From Terrimonas_A sp036262095 (lineage in GTDB: Bacteria; Bacteroidota; Bacteroidia; Chitinophagales; Chitinophagaceae), in assembly GCA_036262095.1 (NCBI GenBank), contig DATAJQ010000238.1:6097-70096 (forward strand): DNA of 64,000 bases, given 5' to 3'. This document shows positions 8,370 through 16,157 of this stretch, in pieces. Position numbers and translations under genes: made by a program. The notes beneath the pieces are model-generated. The model was not told the DNA's origin. It worked only from the letters and a program-made list of their open reading frames with translations, and made no database searches. The first letter of the stretch is position 1. Each line of letters opens with the position of its first letter.

Positions 8370-8384
8370 TTTTAAGATATTCCC

Positions 8385-9002
8385 TCAATCAATAATTTGC
8401 ATCTGAACCGCCGCCCTTATCAGCGTAGCAGTATTCTTTACATCAAATTTGGTCAGGAGGTTTTTTCGGTGTGTGTCAACGGTCGTAGTTCCTATAAAAA
8501 GTTTAGATGCAATTTCATTATTGGTGAGCCCATCGGCAATCAATTCAAGTACTTCCTTTTCACGACCGGTTAGTACAATTGGACTGGCTTTTACTTTCTG
8601 CAGGGTTTTACCTGCTTCGAAACTCAGGTAAGTTTTTCCATTGGCTACGGTGATGATGGCTTCCATTAATTCATCCTGTGTAGCGTTCTTTAAAACATAT
8701 CCTGATGCGCCATTGTCCATCATTTTCTGAATAAAACTTTGCTGGTTAAATGTGCTGAGTCCAATAATAAAAACGGAAGGATATTTCCCTTTCACTTCTT
8801 TACAAAGTTCGATGCCCGATCTGTCAGGAAGATTTACATCCATCAACAAGACATCGGGCAGGCTATTACGTAAAAATGCAAGACAGGATTCTGCATTCAT
8901 GGCATGACCGGTCCATTCAAGGTTTCTTTCATTATTCAGTAATGATCGTATGCCTTCAATTACCATATAATGGTCGTCAACTATAAAGACTTTTATTGAC
9001 AT
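8385..9002 (-). CDS. NarL/FixJ-family response regulator
   Basis: This 205-residue regulator has a receiver domain at about residues 1-120, with phospho-acceptor Asp near residue 54 (LLMDVNLPD) and a Lys in YVLKNAT. The C-terminal LuxR-type helix-turn-helix follows at about 140-200 (LTGREKEVLELIADGLTNNEIA, then TTVDTHRKNLLTKF). The stop codon of the histidine kinase overlaps its ATG by one base (TAATG), so the two are translationally coupled and form a cognate pair. Its target genes are not known. The divergent secreted-protein operon at 11118 and a direct repeat at 11034-11064 make local control plausible. Confidence 0.93.
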   Translation of the reverse strand: MSIKVFIVDDHYMVIEGIRSLLNNERNLEWTGHAMNAESCLAFLRNSLPDVLLMDVNLPDRSGIELCKEVKGKYPSVFIIGLSTFNQQSFIQKMMDNGASGYVLKNATQDELMEAIITVANGKTYLSFEAGKTLQKVKASPIVLTGREKEVLELIADGLTNNEIASKLFIGTTTVDTHRKNLLTKFDVKNTATLIRAAVQMQIID

Positions 9003-10954
9003 TATACATTAAATTCTATATGAACAGATGTTCCCTTACCGACTTCTGACCGCACATCGACCTTTCCTTTCAGGTACTCTATACGGCTCTGAATATTATT
9101 CCACCCAATACCTTTCGCTCCGTGTAAAATTGCTGTATTAAATCCTTTGCCATCATCTTCCACGGTGATCGTAATTGTTTCGTTTGTTTTTGTCACTTGC
9201 ACAATCGCTGATTTGGCAGCGGCATGCTTCAATGTATTATTGATCAATTCCTGGACGATCCGGTAAATGGCGATGGCAGTCGTTTGTTCAATAACTATTT
9301 TATCTATGCCGATAGATTGATAGGTTACCTGCGAAGAGCCGGTGTCATTTATATCATTACAAAAATCCATCAACGCCGTATCGAGTCCAAATTTTACCAG
9401 TGCTTCCGGCATCATATTATGTGCCACACGGCGCATTTCACTGATAGAACTGTCCAGCATGTCCATACTACGTTCAAAATCCTGCTGGTTTTCAGGTGTC
9501 ATGATAAGATTTCGCTTCATAGTCAAAAATGAATATTTAATGCCCGACATCATGCCTCCCAGTCCATCATGAAGGTCTTTTGCCAGGCGGGTTCTTTCCC
9601 GTTCCTCACCTTTTAATACTGCTTCCGCAGCAGTTAGTTGTTTTTCTGTTTCCAACTCATTGATACGCTGCTGCTGCAATTTTTGTTTTTGACGATAATT
9701 TCTATAGAGCAATAATGAGATGACCAGGATCAGCGCAGCCCCGGCGGCAAGAATATAGTTCAAGGTATTCTTCCGTTCGATCTCTGAATGCTGGAGCAAT
9801 AACTGCGCATCTTTCTTTGCAGTTTCATATTTTTTCTCCAGTTCATTCGCATACTTTTTTGAGTCCATGCTCACCATGGAATCATTTACCTCTTTGTGTT
9901 TTTGAAAATACTCGTACGCTTCTTTATATCTCCCGGTAACCGCATATACATCAGAAAGATATTTGTACCCCTGATTCAGTATTCCGAAGTAGTTAATTGT
10001 TTCAGCTTCTTTTATTCCCGACAACAAGTTTTGTTCTGCTTCTTTGTAACGCTTTTGCATAATAGCGATAGCTCCCATTTGCAACTGCGATTCTGCTTTG
10101 CCATAGCTATAGTTGTACATCTTCGAAATATCAAAGGCTTTTTGAAAGAAATAGAATGCAGAATCTGGTTGCGCTAGACTTCTAAAAACCTGTGCAGATA
10201 CCAGGTAATAAGAGAAGAGGATATCGATATTATCTGTATTGTCGGCTTGATTATAATAGAGGTTTGAACTGTCAAGGGCTATTTTCGCAGAACTGTCGCG
10301 ATGCTGCATGCTATAGGCATTTGCCAGGATGAAATATGCCATAAACACATCCTGCCGTGAGCCATCTTTTTTTGCAACAGCTACTGCTTTAAGTGCATAT
10401 TCTGTTTGCTTTTCATTTTCACCAATATCTCCAAATACGGTAGAAAGATTGGTGTATTTGCTGACTAATCCTCCCGGTAACTTATACTGTTCCACCAATG
10501 CAATACTTTTCAAATAGTATTCTATCGCCTGCTGAAATTTATTCTGTGCTTTTAAAGAATTTGCTTTGTCGTTATAAGCATTCGCTTCCCATTGTTTCGC
10601 CTTGGGATGATCTGATTTTTTATAATTCTCGATAGCATGATCAAAACTTAAGATCGCCTGTTCATAATTTGCCGCGCTGTTGAACAAAAACGATTGATTC
10701 TGATAGATACGTCCCAACTGGTAATACATTTTTTTTTCGCTGGCAAATGCTATGGCCTCGCGATAAGACTGATAGGCTTTCGCAGTATCAACTGCTTCAT
10801 AATCGACAGCCAGCCGCATCATGCTCATGGCCCTGGTGCTATCGGGTATTGATTGTTTTAATTCTTTTGCAATACTGTCAACAAGATGTTGTTGAGCTTC
10901 TGCAAAACGGAGTAATAGAATAAAAAGCAGACAATAAAATAATTTCCTTCTCAT
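9002..10954 (-). CDS. TPR-containing sensor histidine kinase (HisKA_3 type)
   Basis: The start at 10954 (MRRKLFYCLLFILLLRFAEA) gives a signal peptide and a 650-residue protein; an ATG at 10996 would put 14 hydrophilic residues ahead of it. A periplasmic sensor region of tandem tetratricopeptide-like helices spans about residues 20-380. A coiled stretch is followed by one transmembrane segment at about 398-418 (ILAAGAALILVISLLLY). The HisKA_3 dimerisation helix has phospho-His near residue 462 (RLAKDLHDGLGG), and the HATPase domain shows ELINNTLKHA and DDGKGF. It should autophosphorylate and pass phosphate to the regulator at 8385. TPR-kinases of this kind are common in Bacteroidota; the signal sensed is unknown. 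Confidence 0.92.
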   Translation of the reverse strand: MRRKLFYCLLFILLLRFAEAQQHLVDSIAKELKQSIPDSTRAMSMMRLAVDYEAVDTAKAYQSYREAIAFASEKKMYYQLGRIYQNQSFLFNSAANYEQAILSFDHAIENYKKSDHPKAKQWEANAYNDKANSLKAQNKFQQAIEYYLKSIALVEQYKLPGGLVSKYTNLSTVFGDIGENEKQTEYALKAVAVAKKDGSRQDVFMAYFILANAYSMQHRDSSAKIALDSSNLYYNQADNTDNIDILFSYYLVSAQVFRSLAQPDSAFYFFQKAFDISKMYNYSYGKAESQLQMGAIAIMQKRYKEAEQNLLSGIKEAETINYFGILNQGYKYLSDVYAVTGRYKEAYEYFQKHKEVNDSMVSMDSKKYANELEKKYETAKKDAQLLLQHSEIERKNTLNYILAAGAALILVISLLLYRNYRQKQKLQQQRINELETEKQLTAAEAVLKGEERERTRLAKDLHDGLGGMMSGIKYSFLTMKRNLIMTPENQQDFERSMDMLDSSISEMRRVAHNMMPEALVKFGLDTALMDFCNDINDTGSSQVTYQSIGIDKIVIEQTTAIAIYRIVQELINNTLKHAAAKSAIVQVTKTNETITITVEDDGKGFNTAILHGAKGIGWNNIQSRIEYLKGKVDVRSEVGKGTSVHIEFNV

Positions 10955-11033
10955 ATAGGAATGTACTTCTTTGTTTGCCATTTTGCAAAAAAACATCTAA
11001 GTATTAGGGTTATCCATCCCCTTTTTCCATGAT

Positions 11034-11064
11034 TCTCCTGTTTTTCTAAAATCTCCTGTTTTTC
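11034..11064. promoter_or_regulatory. 18-bp-spaced direct repeat in a divergent promoter region
   Basis: TCTCCTGTTTTTC occurs at 11034-11046 and again at 11052-11064, 18 bp apart start to start. It sits in the 163-bp space between the histidine kinase and the divergent secreted-protein genes. The second copy runs into CCTGTTTTTCAGG, a small palindrome. This is a candidate operator for the nearby NarL-type regulator. No consensus promoter was found in the gap. Confidence 0.45.
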
Positions 11065-11117
11065 AGGGATAGAAAAATGGGATGTGGAGGTGCAATTTTA
11101 CTCCCACAAAGACTTGT

Positions 11118-13391
11118 ATGAAAAAAATTGCTTTCATCGCGATTGCCTTCCTTATTTATAGCGGCAGTTTTGCACAGCCAGGTAAAAAATCTTCGCAAAA
11201 AGACAAGCCTCCGACACAAAAAGAAATGCAGGACATGATGAAGGAAATGCAAAAAGAACTGGATGGAATGAGCCCGGAAGACAAGAAGATGCTGGACAGT
11301 ATGGGTGTAAAGTTGCCTTCAATGAATGGCATGCCCAAAGTATCAGATAAGCAATTGGCTGATGCCCGGAAAAATGAAAACCGGGGTGTACCCAAACAGG
11401 ATGCTACCCGTATTGCTTCCGTACCCAAAGCTGTTACAGATTCAAAAATGGAAGCTTATATAGTTGCTATTCAAAAAAAATTAGTAACAACTTTTAAGCC
11501 TGCAGTAATAACCACTGGCGATAAAATGTATGAATACATACGATCGAATAGTAAGAATACCGATGAAGCAGGCAATATGGCGATCGGACTTTGGTTGGCT
11601 GGTCAGCCTGAGATTGCTTTATATGTGTTGGGAAAATTTTGCATAACGGATGCCGGCAATACTGATAATCTCAATAATTATTCTGCCATGCTTTCAATGC
11701 AGGGCGCACAGCATCTCGCCATTCCTATTCTCAATAATCTCAATGCAAAGTTTCCAAAGAATAGCACCCTGCTTAATAATCTTGGACAGGCATGGTTTGG
11801 GTTGGGAGAAATTGGCAAAGCTGAAAAGTATTTAGATAGTGCCATCCGGATTTACGCTTACCATCCACAGGCTAATCTCACTAAATCGTTCATCGAAGAA
11901 AGTAAGGGTAATAAACAGGGGGCGATCAATGCAGTCAAGCGCAGTATCGTAAAAGCCTACAGCATAGAGAAAGAGAATCGTCTGAATAAGCTTGGTCATG
12001 AACTTGAGCCTGAAAATGTAAGCTGGGACAGGCCCATGCCGCAGGATCCATTAGGACTCGAAAAATTTAAATGGCCCGGCTATCCAATGAGTGTTGCAGA
12101 AAGTGAAACGCTGGAAAAGGAGTGGGATGCATTTAATGAAAAATGCCGGGAAAAAATAGATGAACTGAAAATGCAGGAGCAATCCCTTCAAATCCAAGCG
12201 GAAGAATCAAATGCCGCACGCACAAAATTATTGCTTCAGGCAGGGCAAAAGGGAAGGATCGTTTCTCCAGTGCCACTTCTTGCCTATAAGGCGATTATTA
12301 AACTCAATAACCTTGTTAATGACAAAGATGGCCATATGGCATTTTCATACCAGAAAAAAACACAGTCTGTATTGGATGCACATACAGAGGCTGCAAAACT
12401 GGAGGAAATACTTAGCCAGCAGATACAAACGATACAGGAAAATTATAGGGATAAATTCGGAGAAGGAAAGTCGAATCCATTTGATGCCGCCTGCGCTGAT
12501 GATACAAAAGCAAAGAATGGCTTTCTCAGTTCATCAAACGCCCTGATACGGGATGCCTTCAATGATTATCTTGGTTTTATGCGGCGCAAGATCACCAATG
12601 AAACATATTACAATCAATACACCATGTGGCCAGAAAATTTTGAGCTCGCAAAGGTGCGGGCAAAGATCACCTGGCTTTCGCTAATATCAGGTCAGAATCC
12701 TAAATTCAAGGATAAAAGTTCATGGTGCCAGGATCAGACAGATGCAGAAGCAAAACCTTTTAAGCTGGCAAACTTTGATGACATAGCCTGCCAGTATAAA
12801 AGCAGTTTGAATTTAGGCTGTGTAAAAATGGAAACCAATTGCGGCCAAACAATCACTACTTACGGTTGTGGGGATATTACGTTCGCTGAAAGAGAATTAG
12901 GACAGAATTACGTTGGCGGTACACTAAAACTGTCACATAAAGTAAAAACCGGGATCAATGAGGGACCTTTGTCAGTCACAGGTTATATCAGCACCAATAT
13001 GACTATCGAGGTTGATGAAAACAATAATGTAAAAGATTGGAGCGGCAAAATAACTGCCGGTGTAGAAGCTGGAGCAGGAGTAAATACCGGTCCGGTAAAA
13101 ATAGGTGCTACTATAGGTGAATCAGTGGAAGTGGAAATAGGCAGCACTGGTATTAGTGATATAAACATTGTATCAACGGGTAAAATAGAGGCAGGTATAG
13201 AAGCTCCCGGATCAGACGGTGATCAAAAGATAGATGCACAGATCAACAAAGGAGTTGGCTATGTAAATAAAGGGATAGGTAAACTCAATACAAGTGTTGA
13301 AATAGGTGTGGAGAGCCGTGCAAGCCTTATCAGTGGGCACGCTGTGGTAAACGGAACAGGTAAACTGGAAGGTATTAGGATCTCAGAATAG
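11118..13391 (+). CDS. Large secreted protein with TPR-like helices and a glycine-rich beta C-terminus
   Basis: The start at 11118 (MKKIAFIAIAFLIYSGSFAQ) gives a clear signal peptide and 757 residues; an ATG at 11082 would add 12 residues before it. Order of regions: a Lys/Met-rich charged segment (about 20-110), tetratricopeptide-like helices (about 120-290, e.g. NNLGQAWFGLGEIGKAEKYL), coiled coil (about 330-460), a Cys-containing region (about 470-610), and a C-terminal 150 residues of alternating Gly/Val/Ile strands (VEAGAGVNTGPVKIGATIG). The last part looks like a beta-sheet or solenoid. I do not recognise the family. It leads three secreted-protein genes (gaps 20 and 23 bp) divergent from a two-component system. 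The protein may be periplasmic or surface-bound. Confidence 0.8.
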   Translation: MKKIAFIAIAFLIYSGSFAQPGKKSSQKDKPPTQKEMQDMMKEMQKELDGMSPEDKKMLDSMGVKLPSMNGMPKVSDKQLADARKNENRGVPKQDATRIASVPKAVTDSKMEAYIVAIQKKLVTTFKPAVITTGDKMYEYIRSNSKNTDEAGNMAIGLWLAGQPEIALYVLGKFCITDAGNTDNLNNYSAMLSMQGAQHLAIPILNNLNAKFPKNSTLLNNLGQAWFGLGEIGKAEKYLDSAIRIYAYHPQANLTKSFIEESKGNKQGAINAVKRSIVKAYSIEKENRLNKLGHELEPENVSWDRPMPQDPLGLEKFKWPGYPMSVAESETLEKEWDAFNEKCREKIDELKMQEQSLQIQAEESNAARTKLLLQAGQKGRIVSPVPLLAYKAIIKLNNLVNDKDGHMAFSYQKKTQSVLDAHTEAAKLEEILSQQIQTIQENYRDKFGEGKSNPFDAACADDTKAKNGFLSSSNALIRDAFNDYLGFMRRKITNETYYNQYTMWPENFELAKVRAKITWLSLISGQNPKFKDKSSWCQDQTDAEAKPFKLANFDDIACQYKSSLNLGCVKMETNCGQTITTYGCGDITFAERELGQNYVGGTLKLSHKVKTGINEGPLSVTGYISTNMTIEVDENNNVKDWSGKITAGVEAGAGVNTGPVKIGATIGESVEVEIGSTGISDINIVSTGKIEAGIEAPGSDGDQKIDAQINKGVGYVNKGIGKLNTSVEIGVESRASLISGHAVVNGTGKLEGIRISE

Positions 13392-13411
13392 TAAATAAAA
13401 CATCTGCATAT

Positions 13412-14392
13412 ATGAAATACACAATGGCGATTGCTTTTATCCTGTTTTCCATCTTTTCATTTTCACAGGATTGCTCAAAAGAATTATTAGCAAAAAAACC
13501 GGGATCATGGAAGGCGGGCATGAAGGGCTTTATTCAAAATGTAACTGCTGCAGACCTGGTAAAGGAAAAAGCTGTGTTGGATGGAGTTCATAAAATGGTT
13601 TCTGCAAAGTATCACCCCACGGGATGTGTAGTATCCTATAGTACTGTGTTTGGAAAAAATAAAGTTGCTGCCAGTAACTGGGTCGCAGATCCGTATCACT
13701 ATGAAATGTATATTTTACGATACCTCTGCGACAATAACAACGCCGATAAATCAAAATACTATACAGACATTTCTACACCTACAACAGTCAATATAGCTGC
13801 CAACGAAATTCTTTCTCTAAACAACCTGTATGCTGGCAATCTTGCTGCCGATGATTTTAGAGGCTATTTGAAATTAAGAACAAAGCCTGTGAAAAAAGAT
13901 GGCTATTATTTTATGGGTGAAGAGGTCATGGGTGACCGGGCCGACAAAATAAAAGAATACCGCTGGCTGATCACTTACAACGATACTCTTCCATTTTACT
14001 ACGTAAGCCAAAAGGAATATTTAATGATCCAAAGAAAGAGATTGGAAAAAGATATCCAGGATAGCCCGGGTGATAAAAACTATTTGGGCCAATTCATCAA
14101 AAATATCGATGAGTATCTGAAACGGCCGGAAGAGGAACTTAAACAACCCGCTATCTGTATGTGGAATGAAGAACAGCGGTTTGAGAAATTCGTCAGTGAA
14201 GGCACCAATGGTTCTTTTATTGCCGTTAAACCAAACCTGGGTTACTATCGCAAGAAACTACCAATGTCCGCCCCGCAATTTTTTACGGTCGTGTACAAAA
14301 TTGCCCATGGCGATCCTGTATTTGAAGAAAATATTGCCAACATACAGAAAGCAGTTGACTTTGCTGCATTGAAAAATATGTTGGGTAAATAA
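13412..14392 (+). CDS. Secreted protein of unknown function
   Basis: This 326-residue protein has a signal peptide (MKYTMAIAFILFSIFSFSQ) and begins its mature part with Cys, but the SFSQDC context is only weakly lipoprotein-like. The middle carries many Tyr, Lys and Asp residues and no enzyme motif that I recognise. It contains a conserved-looking segment LVKEKAVLDGVHKMVSAKYHPTGCVVSYSTVFG. It sits 20 bp after the TPR protein and 23 bp before the next secreted protein. All three are therefore probably one transcript, and their products may act together outside the inner membrane. Confidence 0.75.
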   Translation: MKYTMAIAFILFSIFSFSQDCSKELLAKKPGSWKAGMKGFIQNVTAADLVKEKAVLDGVHKMVSAKYHPTGCVVSYSTVFGKNKVAASNWVADPYHYEMYILRYLCDNNNADKSKYYTDISTPTTVNIAANEILSLNNLYAGNLAADDFRGYLKLRTKPVKKDGYYFMGEEVMGDRADKIKEYRWLITYNDTLPFYYVSQKEYLMIQRKRLEKDIQDSPGDKNYLGQFIKNIDEYLKRPEEELKQPAICMWNEEQRFEKFVSEGTNGSFIAVKPNLGYYRKKLPMSAPQFFTVVYKIAHGDPVFEENIANIQKAVDFAALKNMLGK

Positions 14393-14415
14393 GAAGCTAG
14401 TTTAACCGGTGCAAA

Positions 14416-15780
14416 ATGAAAAAAATAATTCTCTTCTGTTTTTGTTTGTCAGCGATAACATCTATCGCGCAAAAACAAACCTATGACCTGGTCAGTTATC
14501 TGCCGCCCGTAGGCTGGAAAAGGGAGGTGAAAAGCAACATGACGGCCTATACGCTGACAGATAATAAAAAAAACAGTTGGTGCCAGGTCTTCATTGTTAA
14601 AAGCACAGCGAGTAAAGGCAGTGCTGAAGCAGATTTTGAAAGCGAATGGCAGGAACTGGTGGTAAAGAGCTATCATCCTTCCGGAACGCCGCAGTCGGAG
14701 GGCGCGAAAGAACTGGATGGATGGAAAATAAAAATGAGCGTTGGGAAATTTCTTTTTAATAGAAGAGATGCCGTGGTGCTGCTGACCACTGCCAGCGGCT
14801 ATGATCGTTGTATGAGCATTGTAGCTATCATGAACAGCGGAGATTATAATGCTGCAGTATCAAAACTTCTGGAATCAGTTGAAATGGTTAAGCCATCAGC
14901 AAAGACCTCGCTCGCACAAACCAATACTATTCCAGTAAGCGATAAAAAATTTGTATTCAGTACAACCAATTTTGATGATGGCTGGAAAAGCACCGTGCAG
15001 GAAGATTGGGTAGAGACAGCAAAAGGAAATATAAGAGTGCTTTTGCATTATCCGAAGGAAGGAACCATATTCGCCGCCGATCCTGCACCATTGATAAACG
15101 CAGCATGGGATATTCTCGTTGCACCGCGGTACAGTAATTTAAAAAACTATAAGACTGCTTATATCATGACCTACGACAGGCCCTACCTGGGGATGGGGTA
15201 TGCAACTGAAAACGCTACCGGGAAAAATGTTTTTATCGTTCTCTTCCGCCAAGGAGGCTCCGGTTGGATTGAGTTTATAGCCCCCGACAAAAACAGTTTT
15301 ATACAGCAATACAAATTTGATCCTGAAACAATACAGTGGGATAGCAACAGTGACTTGATGATCCCGCTGGCAAATATGATTTCCTATAACAAATTCGCCG
15401 TGGCCGCATCTGATTTTAAGGGTAAATGGACCAGTGATTTTACCGGCATACAGCAATTGTATAACGTTTACACCGGGCAATATACGGGTATGAATGTAAA
15501 CCAGTCGAATGAAGAATTTATTTTCAATACAGGTAATTCCTACAACTGGAAATTGCTTGTTGTGAATGGCATGGTTGGAAATACAAAGTATACAGAAGTA
15601 AAATCAGCCGGGCAATTCACCGTACCAAACAACTGGCAAATTGCCTTTTCAAAGATCGAAACCCGTGCCCGTACGTATCATGCATTCTGGTCCTGTATAA
15701 AGGGTGCAAGGATTTTAAATCTCTTGCCTTCTGAAGCGCCAGGTTCCGGTATTTATACAAAATACGGGCTGGCGAAATAG
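14416..15780 (+). CDS. Secreted protein of unknown function
   Basis: This 454-residue protein has a signal peptide (MKKIILFCFCLSAITSIAQ). The first half reads like a compact domain (YLPPVGWKREVKSNMTAYTLTD to VSKLLESVEMVKP). The second half begins again with a similar phrase (FDDGWKSTVQEDWVETAKGNIRVLLHYPKEG). The two halves may be an old duplication around a 'GWK' strand. It ends in a Tyr/Trp-rich beta region. I do not recognise an enzyme. It is the last gene of the three-gene secreted cassette and stops 58 bp before a convergent DUF6377 remnant. Confidence 0.75.
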   Translation: MKKIILFCFCLSAITSIAQKQTYDLVSYLPPVGWKREVKSNMTAYTLTDNKKNSWCQVFIVKSTASKGSAEADFESEWQELVVKSYHPSGTPQSEGAKELDGWKIKMSVGKFLFNRRDAVVLLTTASGYDRCMSIVAIMNSGDYNAAVSKLLESVEMVKPSAKTSLAQTNTIPVSDKKFVFSTTNFDDGWKSTVQEDWVETAKGNIRVLLHYPKEGTIFAADPAPLINAAWDILVAPRYSNLKNYKTAYIMTYDRPYLGMGYATENATGKNVFIVLFRQGGSGWIEFIAPDKNSFIQQYKFDPETIQWDSNSDLMIPLANMISYNKFAVAASDFKGKWTSDFTGIQQLYNVYTGQYTGMNVNQSNEEFIFNTGNSYNWKLLVVNGMVGNTKYTEVKSAGQFTVPNNWQIAFSKIETRARTYHAFWSCIKGARILNLLPSEAPGSGIYTKYGLAK

Positions 15781-15837
15781 TTAAAAGTACGGATGTTTAT
15801 CGCAGGGTACATATTAGGTGTCTGTGTTTGAATTTCA

Positions 15838-16137
15838 TTAAAGCTTTGAGCAGTTACTACCGAAGATGCGTAATTGGGGAAGGGAGACTTGGGTTGAATA
15901 TGCAGAAAATGCTATATTGAGTGCTTCACTGATGTAATACTGATATTTGTTGATAATCGATTTGTTCAGGTCGAATTGTTCTTTGGCGGATCTACCCGGA
16001 AGCTGCTCTTTTAGAAAATCGATTTTCTGATCTTTCTTTTTTTGATAGTACCCTTTATTTTTCAATGTATAATCTAACACATTTAAAAGGGAATCAACAT
16101 TAGCTTGTCCCTTTGAATAATGAGAGATGAAAAGCAA
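15838..16137 (-). pseudogene. N-terminal fragment of a DUF6377-type protein
   Basis: The translation contains the tail of a signal peptide (LLFISHYSKGQA), then NVDSLLNVLDYTLKNKG and KIDFLKEQL, which recall the first conserved block of DUF6377 regulators of Bacteroidota. Those proteins normally exceed 500 residues with TPRs, a transmembrane helix and a DUF6377 domain. Here only about 70 recognisable residues remain, the sequence turns foreign after about NKYQYYISEA, and a stop comes at 15838. There is no ATG; a TTG at 16137 is the only option, and the frame stays open upstream into the end of the glycosidase gene. Both ends look truncated, so this is a gene remnant. Confidence 0.6.
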
Positions 16138-16157
16138 GAGTTGAGTAAGCCTGTACC

